This document shows, one piece after another, positions 8,540-17,865 of a DNA stretch of 35,502 nucleotides. Position 1 is the stretch's first letter. Every line of letters begins with the position of its first letter. Below the pieces are notes generated by a model. That model saw only the letters and a list, made by a program, of their open reading frames with translations, ran no database searches and had not been told where the DNA came from. Source of the DNA: Gammaproteobacteria bacterium (GTDB taxonomy: Bacteria > Pseudomonadota > Gammaproteobacteria > Arenicellales > UBA868); the NCBI GenBank assembly GCA_012960345.1, contig DUBL01000050.1, positions 1 to 35,502 on the forward strand. The letters run 5' to 3'. Both the position numbers and the translations under genes were made by a program.

Positions 8540-9476
8540 AGAAGGCCTTGGGAGTAGAAAAGCGTTGTCCGGGTCGTACTGAAAATCCGTTTACCAGCGA
8601 TTTTGCTGACACAGGCTTACGCCCGGCGAGTTGGAGGGTAGACAGATTGATGGTTCCATCGATCGTCTGCACCTGTATTCCTTCCTGAGAGAGTCCAATG
8701 ATGGTCCCTGGGGCTGCACTAAGCGTGTTGGAACCCAGTGTTGCACTATGAACGATAACGAGTCGGTCTAACAGAATGGATCGGGCGAGGGGTATTGGAA
8801 AATAGGCTCGAATTTGTCGTTCCAGTGTTACCGCTGATTGGGTCCAGTCGAGCCATGATTCCTCCTTGGTGAGTTTGTCAGCGTAAGAGGCTTGTAACGG
8901 ATTTTGCGGAATCGCCTGCCCGATATGAGCTTCAGGCGCTACCAGTAGTCGCGCCAGCGCTTCAGCACCAAGATCTGCCAGGCGTGTTCCCAGCGTTGCG
9001 GCTGAATCGATATCGGAGATAGGAGTTTCTATCTGTCGCAGTACATCACCGGTATCGAGGCCTTGATCCATACGCATCAGCGTGATGCCGCTGATGCGGT
9101 CTCCGGCCTCGATAGCTCGTTGTATGGGTGCGGCACCTCGCCAGCGCGGTAGTAGCGAGGCATGAATGTTGATGCATCCAAGTCGAGGCAGGTTAAGGAT
9201 TTCAGCAGATAAGATTTGGCCGTAAGCCACGACCGCAAATAAATCTGGTGCCAGTGACCTAAGAAAGTCCAGATCGTCGTCCAGTCGTAGCGGTTGGCGA
9301 AGTGGTAAGCCGCCGGCCCTAGCGGCTAGTTTAACGGGGCTCTTCGAGATTCGTCTACCACGGCCAGCTGGTCGATCGGGCTGAGTGTAGACCGCCACCA
9401 GTTCGACACTCGAACGCATAACCGTTTGCAGTGCGGGCACTGCGAAAGAAGGTGTACCGGCAAATACGACGCGCAA
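8526..9476 (-). CDS. fmt: Methionyl-tRNA formyltransferase
   Basis: This enzyme formylates initiator Met-tRNA using 10-formyltetrahydrofolate, so it acts directly upstream of the deformylase encoded next to it. The 316 residues begin with the family signature MRVVFAGTPSFAVPAL. The hydrolase-fold catalytic residues are visible: N103 and H105 in CINIHASLLPRWRGAAP, and D141 in DQGLDTGDV. The C-terminal OB-like tRNA-binding domain spans about 205-316. It follows def by 40 bases and overlaps rsmB by 14, the widespread def-fmt-rsmB order. Confidence 0.98.
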   Translation of the reverse strand: MRVVFAGTPSFAVPALQTVMRSSVELVAVYTQPDRPAGRGRRISKSPVKLAARAGGLPLRQPLRLDDDLDFLRSLAPDLFAVVAYGQILSAEILNLPRLGCINIHASLLPRWRGAAPIQRAIEAGDRISGITLMRMDQGLDTGDVLRQIETPISDIDSAATLGTRLADLGAEALARLLVAPEAHIGQAIPQNPLQASYADKLTKEESWLDWTQSAVTLERQIRAYFPIPLARSILLDRLVIVHSATLGSNTLSAAPGTIIGLSQEGIQVQTIDGTINLSTLQLAGRKPVSAKSLVNGFSVRPGQRFSTPKAFYAKR

Positions 9477-9516
9477 GGCTAATCGCTCCGAAGCGGTTCG
9501 TTGGATATGTGCAGGG

Positions 9517-10047
9517 CTATATTATAGAGGCGCCCGTATGGAGCACGGTTTGTTCGTGTTGTTCCTTCAACAAGCGCTTTCGAATGCGGTCGTGTTTCAG
9601 TCGTGAAAGGTAGTCGACCATCACCTTGCCATTCAGATGGTCGATCTCGTGCTGAATACAGATTGCCAGAAGTCCGTCAGTCACTAGCGTGAAATCCTCA
9701 CCGAGTCGATCTTTTGCACTAAGCGTAATACTTTCTAACCGTATCACTGGAGCTCGGATGCCGGGCAGAGAAAGGCAACCTTCCTCTGTTTCAGCTTCTC
9801 CTTGGCCAGAGTCGATAATCGGGTTGATGAACACTCTGAGGTCGTTTCGTTCTTCGGATATATCGATCACGAGGATGCGTTGGTGAACGTTGACCTGGGT
9901 CGCAGCGAGGCCGATTCCTGGCGCGGCATACATGGTTTCTGCCATGTCATCGATGAGTTGGCGAATATCCTCGGTTACCTGCTTCACCGGCTTTGCCTGT
10001 TTCCGCAGGCGTGGGTCGGGATAGAGCAATATGTCTAGCAGTGGCAT
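9517..10047 (-). CDS. def: Peptide deformylase
   Basis: This metalloenzyme removes the N-formyl group from nascent proteins. All three signature motifs are present in 176 residues: GIGLAATQ at 44-51, EEGCLSLPG at 88-96 (metal ligand C91) and QHEIDHLNG at 132-140 (ligands H133 and H137, catalytic E134). Length and N-terminus ([15 protein letters not shown]) fit type 1 deformylases. It is the first gene of the minus-strand run and diverges from the LysM gene across a 142-base intergenic region. Any promoter for this operon must lie there. Confidence 0.98.
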   Translation of the reverse strand: MPLLDILLYPDPRLRKQAKPVKQVTEDIRQLIDDMAETMYAAPGIGLAATQVNVHQRILVIDISEERNDLRVFINPIIDSGQGEAETEEGCLSLPGIRAPVIRLESITLSAKDRLGEDFTLVTDGLLAICIQHEIDHLNGKVMVDYLSRLKHDRIRKRLLKEQHEQTVLHTGASII

Positions 10048-10083
10048 AGGGAAATCGGCCTTCGTCCGCAGTTGCGTTCAATC

Positions 10084-10099
10084 TGTGACAAAGATCACT
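10084..10099. promoter_or_regulatory. CRP/Vfr-like operator
   Basis: The sequence TGTGA-CAAAGA-TCACT matches the CRP-family palindrome TGTGA-N6-TCACA at nine of ten half-site positions. It lies between def and lysM. Its centre (10091.5) is about 42-44 bases upstream of the start point predicted from the promoter at 10099-10128, which is the class II activator position. No crp gene is in the window, so the binding protein is inferred. Confidence 0.5.
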
Positions 10100-10128
10100 T
10101 GGAATCAATCAGCCTGCGCCCATACAAT
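10099..10128 (+). promoter_or_regulatory. Predicted sigma-70 promoter for lysM-dprA
   Basis: A -35 element TTGGAA (10099-10104, four of six matches) is followed after 18 bases by a -10 element TACAAT (10123-10128, five of six). Transcription should start near 10134-10136, giving a leader of about 55 bases before the ATG at 10190. The weak -35 overlaps the end of the CRP-like site, as expected for an activator-dependent promoter. Confidence 0.45.
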
Positions 10129-10189
10129 GGCGGCAAAGCTGCTCATTAGTGACCTTAGCTCCGATAACCCGTAGTGTAGCGGATGACTT

Positions 10190-11272
10190 ATGAAGATATC
10201 GACATTGAACGTAACGATTAGATCGAACGATTTTAGCGGCAACGTTCGATTTGGCCAACGTGTGTGGCGGGCAGTGGTTTCGGTCGTTTCGGTGTTTGTG
10301 TTGTTCAGCACCGCTTGGGCAGAGAGCCGAATCGCCGTCGACCTGACCGAGGGGTTCCCGCGGAGTTATACAGTGCGCGAGGGCGACACCTTGTGGGATA
10401 TCGCGTCCCAGTTTCTGCGCCGACCATGGCAATGGGTTGAGGTATGGCAGGAGGGTGATGCGCTTTATCCGGGAGATGTTCTGATTATCAGTGCAGGGAA
10501 AAACGGACCTCGGATTAAAGTGCTAAAGGTTGAAAAGCGTGGTCCCCGGGTGCGGGTGATAACGACTGCGCAACCGGTGCCGACCATTGCACCGGATACT
10601 GTTCGTCCTTTTCTAGAAGGGCCAATGATTATGGATCCAGTCGAGCTCAGTCAGGCGGGTCAGGTGGTGGCAGGTATTAGGGACAACGTCGTGCTCGGCC
10701 AGCACGATAGGTTTTTCGCCGCCGGACTACCGACTTCTGCAAGCGGGCTTTATCGAGTGTTTCGAATGGCCGAATCTGTCATTGACCCAGACACTGGCGA
10801 AACGCTAGGCAGTCAGACAATCGATTTGGGTACGGCCCGATTAGTGTCTGAGGGTTTGATGCCAACATTGGAACTGGTTACATCGCATCGGGAAGTCTCT
10901 CGCGGTGACTTGCTGGTAGCCACCAATGCTGAGCAGAACAAGTTATCGCATTTCACTCTGCGTCGGCCAATACAGGATGTTACCGGCCGGATTGTGAGCT
11001 CGACTACGGGCCTCGGTGAATTCTCCCGACTTGATACAGTCATGCTGTCATTGGGTAAACGAGACAGGTTGCGCGAGGGAGATGTGCTAGAGATTTGGCG
11101 CCCAGGAAGATCGGTGACTAATCCGACGACGGGCACGTTAGTGACCACGCCTAGCGGATCGGTTGGTTATGTGATGGCCTATCGAGTGTACGACAAGTTT
11201 AGCCATGGATTGATTTTGGAATGTCGCGAGCCGGCGCAGATGTACGATTACGTTCGTCGCCCCGATGCCTGA
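10190..11272 (+). CDS. Secreted LysM peptidoglycan-binding protein
   Basis: This is a predicted exported protein of 360 residues with one LysM domain, which binds N-acetylglucosamine-containing peptidoglycan. The N-terminus has a basic stretch and a hydrophobic core (VVSVVSVFVLF) with a likely signal peptidase site after AWA (residue 44). The LysM domain is at about 59-100 (SYTVREGDTLWDIASQF, then YPGDVLII). The remaining 260 residues form repeated short beta-rich segments of unknown function, as in the LysM protein often encoded between def and dprA in gammaproteobacteria. The last codons overlap an ATG at 11265 (ATGCCTGA), which may be the real start of dprA. It is probably cotranscribed with dprA from the promoter at about 10099-10128. 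Confidence 0.9.
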   Translation: MKISTLNVTIRSNDFSGNVRFGQRVWRAVVSVVSVFVLFSTAWAESRIAVDLTEGFPRSYTVREGDTLWDIASQFLRRPWQWVEVWQEGDALYPGDVLIISAGKNGPRIKVLKVEKRGPRVRVITTAQPVPTIAPDTVRPFLEGPMIMDPVELSQAGQVVAGIRDNVVLGQHDRFFAAGLPTSASGLYRVFRMAESVIDPDTGETLGSQTIDLGTARLVSEGLMPTLELVTSHREVSRGDLLVATNAEQNKLSHFTLRRPIQDVTGRIVSSTTGLGEFSRLDTVMLSLGKRDRLREGDVLEIWRPGRSVTNPTTGTLVTTPSGSVGYVMAYRVYDKFSHGLILECREPAQMYDYVRRPDA

Positions 11273-11302
11273 GACGACGCTGCAACGGTTCGTTCATGGC
11301 GT

Positions 11303-12307
11303 TTGGTCAATGGGCCACCACGACTCGCTGTGGACAGTTGTTTTCGAAGCCCTTCAAGTCAGTCCTCACATCGCGCGTTAACGTTGCAATCAGCCGAACG
11401 CGACAATGTTTGGTTGAGTGGGCGAGATCGTTCGATTGTTGGGCTTAACGAAGCGTCATACCCCTTTCTTCTCAGCCAGATTCCAGATCCCCCGCTACGG
11501 TTATATGTTGAAGGCCAAGTGAGTGACTGGCTGCGGCCAGCGGTCGCTGTTGTTGGCAGTCGTAACCCAACCGCTGCTGGAGAAGAGTTCGCATTCCACC
11601 TCGCTCATGGCCTTGCCGAACACGGTATCGTTGTTGTCAGCGGGCTGGCACTCGGGATCGACAGTGCCGCCCATAAAGGCGCTATGGCGGCGGGTGGCAT
11701 GACCATCGCGGTGTGCGGAACGGGGTTGGACATTGTTTACCCCCGACAGAACCGCACTTTGGCTGATCAGATCAGGACAACTGGCGGCTTGGTGTCTGAA
11801 TTTTGTATCGGCACGGGAGTTAGGGCACATCACTTCCCGAGACGTAACCGGCTTATCAGTGGGCTGGCTTTGGGCACGGTGGTAGTTGAAGCAGGTCGTC
11901 GAAGCGGAAGTTTGATTACGGCGAGACATGCCGCGGAGCAGGGTAGGGAGGTTTTTGCAGTGCCGGGTCCGGTTTTTTCTCCATTGTCGCGGGGACCCAA
12001 TGCGCTGATTCGAGACGGTGCACGACTGGTAGAAAGCGTGTCTGATATCACTGAGGAACTTTCCTTGATTCTTCCCCGGGGCAGAAACAAAGCCATGACA
12101 ACTGAGTTAAGTTTGCAACCTATGGGGTTACTGGCTGCCATTGGAGAGGTACCGACCCCAGTAAATCAACTGATTGATCGTACTGGATTGACGGTTGCAG
12201 AGGTTTCATCCATGCTGATAACAATGGAACTAGAGGGCGTAGTCACTCGTGTAGGCGGCGGCTTTATCAGAAGGGTTGTTACGTCACAGATTCAGGATGA
12301 CGTATGA
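11303..12307 (+). CDS. dprA: DNA-processing protein DprA, N-terminus uncertain
   Basis: DprA protects incoming single-stranded DNA and loads RecA during natural transformation. The Rossmann-like core is intact: VAVVGSRNPTAAG, VVSGLALGIDSAAHKGAM, GTGLDIVYPRQN, FPRRNRLISGLA and GRRSGSLITARHAAEQGREVFAVPG. A C-terminal winged-helix domain (about 270-325) follows. The N-terminal region is abnormal. No ATG exists in this frame before the core; the options are TTG 11303, GTG 11330 or TTG 11384, none with a clear ribosome site. The first 27 residues are Ser/Arg-rich and do not resemble the family's N-terminal helical domain. Frame 3 carries an ATG (11265) overlapping the lysM stop and reads 38 codons to TAA at 11379, so a one-base deletion near 11370-11380 or a real -1 shift is possible. 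The core call is firm; the start is not. Confidence 0.88.
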   Translation: MVNGPPRLAVDSCFRSPSSQSSHRALTLQSAERDNVWLSGRDRSIVGLNEASYPFLLSQIPDPPLRLYVEGQVSDWLRPAVAVVGSRNPTAAGEEFAFHLAHGLAEHGIVVVSGLALGIDSAAHKGAMAAGGMTIAVCGTGLDIVYPRQNRTLADQIRTTGGLVSEFCIGTGVRAHHFPRRNRLISGLALGTVVVEAGRRSGSLITARHAAEQGREVFAVPGPVFSPLSRGPNALIRDGARLVESVSDITEELSLILPRGRNKAMTTELSLQPMGLLAAIGEVPTPVNQLIDRTGLTVAEVSSMLITMELEGVVTRVGGGFIRRVVTSQIQDDV

Positions 12308-12483
12308 ACTGTGGTTTCATTAATGCTGTTGGCCGATTGAAGTACGATGTTTGCCCGTCTTATCTAATTCACCAGCATGGGATCGATGCATGAAGGTGCA
12401 AATGGAAGTAATCATTTTGCTCACACGATGGGCCACCACCGACTGCGTTAGAACTTGGCCGGTTGTGAGTTGGATTGAGATTT
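12308..12483. other. Intergenic region dprA-topA
   Basis: These 176 bases hold no recognised gene. The smg/DUF494 gene often found here in gammaproteobacteria is absent. A -10-like TCTAAT (12363-12368) has no good -35 at normal spacing. A short ATG frame at 12377-12451 encodes 24 residues with five histidines (MGSMHEGANGSNHFAHTMGH and on); nothing shows it is translated. The topA promoter presumably lies here. Confidence 0.4.
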
Positions 12484-15219
12484 ATGGGTAAGTCATTAGT
12501 GATTGTAGAGTCGCCGGCCAAGGCGAAAACGATCAACAGATATCTGGGCCGTGACTTTATTGTCAAGTCAAGTGTCGGGCATGTGCGGGATTTACCGGTC
12601 AGTGGCTCAAGAAAGAAGATCGATCCAAAAGAGAGGGCAAAACAGGCGGCTAAAACACGCAAAATGGCGCCAGATGTCAAAGCAAAATACAAGAAGGAAA
12701 AAGCCCATACCAATCTTGTTAACAGTATGGGTGTAGATCCCGACAATGATTGGTGCGCGAGTTACCAAATTTTGCCGGATAAAACCAAAGTGGTAGCAGA
12801 ACTTCAAAAACTTGCGATGAACGCGGACGCGATCTATCTTGCCACAGACCTAGACCGTGAAGGGGAAGCGATCGCATGGCATCTCAAAGAAGTTATTGGT
12901 GGTGATGAAAGCCGTTATCACCGGGTTGTTTTTAACGAAATTACCAAGAAGGCGATTGAGCGGGCATTTGAGGAGCCGGGTGCTTTGAATCAGCACAAGG
13001 TCGAAGCACAGCAGACACGTCGCTTTCTGGATCGTGTGGTGGGATTCATGCTTTCTCCTTTACTGTGGGCGAAAATCGCACGCGGCCTCTCGGCCGGTAG
13101 GGTGCAGTCGGTAGCTGTTCGTTTGTTGGTGGAGCGCGAACGCGAGGTGCGTGTCTTTGTTTCTGAAGAATATTGGGAAATTTTCGCGGATACCACAGCA
13201 GGCAAGGCGGAACTGCGTTTGCAGGTGACTAAGGATCACGGAAAAAACTTCCGACCCACCAGTAAGGACGAGGCAGACGCTGCGTTGGCCCTGTTGAAGC
13301 AACACGCGTACACGGTCACCGCGCGCGAAGACAAACCGACCAAGTCCAGGCCCAATGCCCCCCTGATTACTTCTACGTTACAGCAGGCGGCGAGCACGCG
13401 ACTTGGGTTTTCTGTGAAAAAAACCATGACACTGGCCCAGCGCCTTTACGAAGCCGGGTTTATCACCTACATGCGCACAGATTCCACTAACTTGAGTATT
13501 GATGCGGTGGTCAATTGCCGTAGTTTGATTGACAAGGTTTATGGCAAGAAATACTTACCGGCTCAGCCAATTGTCTACGCCAGTAAGGAAGGTGCTCAGG
13601 AGGCCCATGAGGCAATCCGCCCAACTGATGCGTATCAGCGAGGCTCCACCATTTTGGTAGAGCGGGACCAGCAGCGTCTTTACGATCTAATTCGCGACTA
13701 TTTCCTGGCTTGCCAGATGACAGATGCACAGTATTTAAGTTCCACATTAACGGTTATGTGCGGTGAGTTTGAGCTGAGGGCCAAGGGGCGAATTCTTGTG
13801 TTTGATGGGCATACGCGTGTTTTGCCACCGGCAGGTAAGCAGGACAATGTGGAACTACCTGACTTAGAAGTGGGGCAGCTACTGTCGTTGCAGCAACTTG
13901 TCCCCAAGCAGAATTTCACTAAGCCACCGGCGAGATATACCGAAGCAAGCCTGGTAAAAGAGCTTGAGAAACGGGGCATCGGCCGACCTTCTACTTATGC
14001 ATCGATTATCTCTACGATCCAGGACCGCGGTTATGCCACCATCAACAATCGACGGTTTTTCGCTGAGAAAATTGGTGAAATCGTGACGGACCGTCTATAT
14101 GAGAATTTTAGTCATCTCATGGACTACGGATTCACGGCTGATATGGAAGAGACGTTGGATCAAATTGCTAGCGGGGGCAAGGATTGGAAGGTGGTCCTGA
14201 ATGAGTTTTATGCCGATTTTAGGCGAAAACTGGAGGCGGCGACTGGAGAGGGGGAAGGTAAAACTGCCGTAGGTGGAATGCGGACCAACTCGCCGACCAA
14301 TACGGATATTGAGTGCCAGAATTGTGGGCGTTATATGCAAATTCGTAATGGGGCTACCGGGGTTTTTCTGGGTTGCTCAGGGTATGGGCTAACACCCAAA
14401 GAACGTTGTACGAAAACCTTAAACCTCGTGCCTGGCGAAGAGATAGAAGATTCTGCTCTGGATGAGGAAGCGGAGGCTAGGTTGTTGGTTAGCAAACGCC
14501 GTTGTTCTGTTTGTCGTAGTGCGATGGAGAGTTATTTAATTGATGAAAAAAGAAAGATGCATATCTGTGGTGACAATCCAGACTGTTCCGGCTATGAAAT
14601 CGAGTGGGGACAATTCCGACTAAAAGGTTACGACGGACCGATCGTGGAATGTGACAAGTGCGGGTCAGACATGCAGTTAAAGAGCGGGCGTTTCGGAAAG
14701 TATTTTGGTTGTACCAAAGACGAATGCAAGAATACGCGGAAATTGCTACGAAACGGCGAGGCAGCGCCCCCCAAGGCGGATCCTATCCCGATGCCCCATT
14801 TGCAATGTGAGAGGGTGGATGATTTTTATCTTTTACGCGATGGTGCGTCCGGTATCTTTCTGGCGGCCAGCCAGTTCCCTAAAAATCGGGAAACACGGGC
14901 GCCATTGGTCGAAGAAATTCTGAGTGTTAAGGATCAACTTGACCCCAAGTATCAGTTCCTGGCGACGGCGCCTATTATGGATCCTGACGGAAACAAGGCA
15001 CAGATTCGTTTTAGTCGAAAAACGAAAGAACAGTATGTGTTGACTGAGATTGAAAAGAAGGCCTCGGGCTGGAAAGCGTTTTATCGTGAAGGCCAATGGA
15101 AGGTGGAGGTCAAAGAGAAAAGCAGGACAGCAGTGAAGAAGAAAACCAACACCTCGACGCGAAAGAAAAAAGCGATAGGTAAGAAGTCGGGAAAATCCAA
15201 GGCAGGCAGGCCAACTTAA
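12484..15219 (+). CDS. topA: DNA topoisomerase I (type IA)
   Basis: This enzyme relaxes negative supercoils by a single-strand passage mechanism. The Toprim domain starts [17 protein letters not shown] and carries the metal motif D122-x-D124-x-E126 ([13 protein letters not shown]). The active-site tyrosine is Y329 in [11 protein letters not shown], matching Y319 of the E. coli enzyme. Three C-terminal four-cysteine zinc-ribbon units follow (starting [18 protein letters not shown] and CDKCGSDMQ), and the chain ends in a lysine-rich tail. Total length is 911 residues, including a basic insertion near residue 45 as in gammaproteobacterial TopA. I chose the ATG at 12484, because the earlier TTG at 12475 adds only three residues before the conserved N-terminus. 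It converges on mrcA with 33 bases between stops. Confidence 0.98.
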   Translation: MGKSLVIVESPAKAKTINRYLGRDFIVKSSVGHVRDLPVSGSRKKIDPKERAKQAAKTRKMAPDVKAKYKKEKAHTNLVNSMGVDPDNDWCASYQILPDKTKVVAELQKLAMNADAIYLATDLDREGEAIAWHLKEVIGGDESRYHRVVFNEITKKAIERAFEEPGALNQHKVEAQQTRRFLDRVVGFMLSPLLWAKIARGLSAGRVQSVAVRLLVEREREVRVFVSEEYWEIFADTTAGKAELRLQVTKDHGKNFRPTSKDEADAALALLKQHAYTVTAREDKPTKSRPNAPLITSTLQQAASTRLGFSVKKTMTLAQRLYEAGFITYMRTDSTNLSIDAVVNCRSLIDKVYGKKYLPAQPIVYASKEGAQEAHEAIRPTDAYQRGSTILVERDQQRLYDLIRDYFLACQMTDAQYLSSTLTVMCGEFELRAKGRILVFDGHTRVLPPAGKQDNVELPDLEVGQLLSLQQLVPKQNFTKPPARYTEASLVKELEKRGIGRPSTYASIISTIQDRGYATINNRRFFAEKIGEIVTDRLYENFSHLMDYGFTADMEETLDQIASGGKDWKVVLNEFYADFRRKLEAATGEGEGKTAVGGMRTNSPTNTDIECQNCGRYMQIRNGATGVFLGCSGYGLTPKERCTKTLNLVPGEEIEDSALDEEAEARLLVSKRRCSVCRSAMESYLIDEKRKMHICGDNPDCSGYEIEWGQFRLKGYDGPIVECDKCGSDMQLKSGRFGKYFGCTKDECKNTRKLLRNGEAAPPKADPIPMPHLQCERVDDFYLLRDGASGIFLAASQFPKNRETRAPLVEEILSVKDQLDPKYQFLATAPIMDPDGNKAQIRFSRKTKEQYVLTEIEKKASGWKAFYREGQWKVEVKEKSRTAVKKKTNTSTRKKKAIGKKSGKSKAGRPT

Positions 15220-15252
15220 TCCTTTGTCTGGGTGTTGGTTTCACAGGAATTC

Positions 15253-17628
15253 TCAGAAAAGTTTCTCCACGTTGCTTTCGGTATCATCGCGGGACGTCCG
15301 AGTGATCGGTGTGCCGACAGACAACTGTGCCTGGGGTTCGCTGCCCATCACGAAGTATTCGTCTATGCCATCGGGATCGGTTTGATCGGTGACTTGGCCT
15401 GAGTGGCGGTTAATACGTGCTACGACGATGTTTTCTGGAATGCTTGCCGGATGTATTGGTTTGTCCTTCAACGCGATCGTCATGTAGTCGATCCAGATTG
15501 GCAATGCCGCACGACTTCCTGACTCACGTCGTCCAAGTTCTTTCGGTTGGTCGAAGCCAATCCAAACACTGGCTGTGATGTCACGATTAAATCCAGTAAA
15601 CCAGGCATCGCGAAAGTTGTTGGTGGTGCCGGTCTTACCCGACAGATCCGTACGTCCTAACGACAGTGACTTACGACCCGTGCCGGTGGTCATGACTTCG
15701 TTCATTAGACTAGTCATCAAGTATGCATTCTCAGGTGAGATTGCGCGTCTCGCGTAGCGTCGGTCGCGAATTATCCCGGATCCGATTTGCACTGATGGCG
15801 ACTGATTTGGCCGACAGGCAGGGCAGAGTATGGTGTGATTTGCGTAACGCACTATCCGTCCATCACGGTTTTCAATGCGAGCAATAAAGTAGGGCTCTAT
15901 TAAGTAGCCGCCGTTAGCGAAGACTGCATAGCCCCGTGCGATTTCCATCGGTGTAGTGCTCGCGGAGCCTAGTGCGAGCGACAATCCCGTTGACAGTCGA
16001 TCTCGAGAGAACCCGAAACGCTCCAGATGATCTGTCACCAGGGGGATTCCAAGCGAACGTGTGATGCGTACGGACACTAAATTAAGTGACAGACTGAGCG
16101 CTCGTCGGAGTCGAGTAGGACCAAAGAATTTCTTGTTGTAGTTCTCGGGTTTCCAGGTGTTTCCCAGTGTGTCTTCAATAACGACTGGAGCGGCACTGAT
16201 CATGGACGCAGCTGAAAAGCCATTATCTAACGCGGCAGAATAAATGAATGGCTTTATGTTTGAACCAGGTTGCCGCAGAGCTTGCGTTACGTGATTCAGT
16301 TTATTCCGTGCGAAATCAAACCCTCCGACCAACGCAAGTACGGCACCATCGTGCGGATTGAGGGAGACCAGTGCACCGTCGATTTCTGGTCGTTGTGCCA
16401 GCAGCAGGCCGTCTAAGCTATCAATAACATAGATCAGATCACCGGGGTTCACCACCGCATCTATTGATTTCTTTGTCCAGCGCCATGAACTTGGTCCCAG
16501 AACAACTCTCTTGGTATCGGCAAGCGCCAGGCTAACCGCATCGGGTGCTACATTCAGGACAATGGCCGGGATAAGAGGTGACGGCGCGTTGGCGTTGGCA
16601 AGTGCCGTAGCAACATATGATGAGTCGACTAAGCGGGCAGTGTCCAGGGTGTTAGCGGGGCCGCGGTAACCGTGACGCCGGTCATACGCCAAAAGCCCGT
16701 GCCGAAGGGCGCGATTGGCAGCGGCCTGGTGGGTGCTGTCAATGGACGTGTAGACGCGATAGCCGTCGGTATAGGCTGCCTGCCCAAATTCTGATACCAA
16801 GCTGGAGCGCACCATTTCAGCAATATGGTGCGCATCAACCTCTGTCACCAGAAGCGACTTGCTTGCAGTCACGGGTTTCTTGGCAGTGGCCTGGTAAGTT
16901 TTTCTGTCAATATGACCGAGCGTGTACATTCGGTATAACACGTAGTTTCGGCGTTTCAGTGCACGCTCAGGATTGGTCACGGGATTATTGCGTGAGGGAG
17001 CTTTTGGCAGACCTGCGAGTACAGCTAATTGACCGAGCGACAATTGTTCTAGGGGCTTGTCGTAATAGATTGCTGCCGCAGCCGCAAATCCGTAGGCGCG
17101 GTGGCCAAGAAAGATTTTGTTTATGTAGAGTTCGAGAATTTTTTCTTTGGATAATTGCTGTTCTAATTTGATGGCCAACAGAATTTCTTTGACCTTGCGA
17201 ATATAGGTTTTCTCTCTTGAGAGAAAATAGTTCCGGGCAACCTGCATGGTGATGGTGCTTGCGCCTTGACTGATGTCTCCCGATCGGATGTTCGCAATCA
17301 GGGCGCGGGCAACGCCGGTTATGTCGATCCCGTAGTGATGAAAAAATCGGTCGTCCTCAGCAGCGGTAATGGCGTTGATCAAAGTTTTGGGAACGTGATC
17401 AATAGTCACTGGGATTCGTTTGTGATTGCCAAATTGCGCTATCAGACGACCATCGATGGTGTAGACCTCAAGCGGGACTTTCAAGCGGATATTGCGAATG
17501 TTCTCGATGGCTGGCAAATCAGACATCAGCGTCCCCACCAAAACCGTTCCCGAGATGCCCCCTGCCAGGGTTAGGAGGCCTGCCGAGATCAGGACTAGTC
17601 GAAAGAATTTTTTCAAGGGTGCCGGCAA
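15253..17628 (-). CDS. mrcA: Penicillin-binding protein 1A (class A, bifunctional)
   Basis: This inner-membrane enzyme polymerises glycan strands and cross-links the peptides of peptidoglycan. The 791 residues contain an N-terminal anchor (about 9-34). The GT51 transglycosylase has catalytic E91 in EDDRFFHHYG and the GASTITMQVARN motif at 122-132. An OB-like insert is followed by the transpeptidase with SNIK (nucleophile S456, K459), SLN (514-516) and KTG (665-667). A CPAC pair sits near residue 602 in the transpeptidase insertion. It is transcribed divergently from pilM, the ponA/pilM arrangement known from Pseudomonas and relatives. Confidence 0.97.
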   Translation of the reverse strand: MPAPLKKFFRLVLISAGLLTLAGGISGTVLVGTLMSDLPAIENIRNIRLKVPLEVYTIDGRLIAQFGNHKRIPVTIDHVPKTLINAITAAEDDRFFHHYGIDITGVARALIANIRSGDISQGASTITMQVARNYFLSREKTYIRKVKEILLAIKLEQQLSKEKILELYINKIFLGHRAYGFAAAAAIYYDKPLEQLSLGQLAVLAGLPKAPSRNNPVTNPERALKRRNYVLYRMYTLGHIDRKTYQATAKKPVTASKSLLVTEVDAHHIAEMVRSSLVSEFGQAAYTDGYRVYTSIDSTHQAAANRALRHGLLAYDRRHGYRGPANTLDTARLVDSSYVATALANANAPSPLIPAIVLNVAPDAVSLALADTKRVVLGPSSWRWTKKSIDAVVNPGDLIYVIDSLDGLLLAQRPEIDGALVSLNPHDGAVLALVGGFDFARNKLNHVTQALRQPGSNIKPFIYSAALDNGFSAASMISAAPVVIEDTLGNTWKPENYNKKFFGPTRLRRALSLSLNLVSVRITRSLGIPLVTDHLERFGFSRDRLSTGLSLALGSASTTPMEIARGYAVFANGGYLIEPYFIARIENRDGRIVRYANHTILCPACRPNQSPSVQIGSGIIRDRRYARRAISPENAYLMTSLMNEVMTTGTGRKSLSLGRTDLSGKTGTTNNFRDAWFTGFNRDITASVWIGFDQPKELGRRESGSRAALPIWIDYMTIALKDKPIHPASIPENIVVARINRHSGQVTDQTDPDGIDEYFVMGSEPQAQLSVGTPITRTSRDDTESNVEKLF

Positions 17629-17764
17629 GTATCGAGCGGGCCGCGCTGGCCGATAAGTCGGTCAGTGTATCGCCTGAATCGGTATTCTATCTGTCTAGTG
17701 GGGATGAATCCTGCCTGTTTCCGAGTTTTGATTAGCTGCGGCTTCGTGATTCGACGCGCGGTGG

Positions 17765-17793
17765 TGACAATGTGTCAGGTCGACAAGGTGTCA
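17765..17793. promoter_or_regulatory. Inverted and direct TGTCA repeats between mrcA and pilM
   Basis: A perfect inverted repeat TGACA-ATG-TGTCA lies at 17765-17777. A third TGTCA at 17789-17793 starts 16 bases after the previous one, and TGTC-AGGTC-GACA at 17773-17785 forms a second, overlapping dyad. They lie about 75-100 bases before pilM, in the 237-base divergent region, upstream of a possible -10 TATAGT at 17831-17836 that lacks a good -35. This could be an operator for pilM or mrcA; no binding protein can be named. Confidence 0.3.
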
Positions 17794-17865
17794 TCCCGTC
17801 TCCGAGGTGTGGTTTCCCCGCAAGTTTCGGTATAGTTCGGGGAATATTCAAGGTAAATTAAACCA

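Noticed and set aside
11312-12440. The 12-base word ATGGGCCACCAC occurring just before and just after dprA
   Set aside because: In 35 kb several dozen 12-base matches are expected by chance, and the flanking bases diverge at once, so it is not evidence for a flanking repeat.
15220-15252. Bidirectional terminator between topA and mrcA
   Set aside because: Only a CCAAC/GTTGG pairing with a long loop is present, with no stable stem followed by a T-run.
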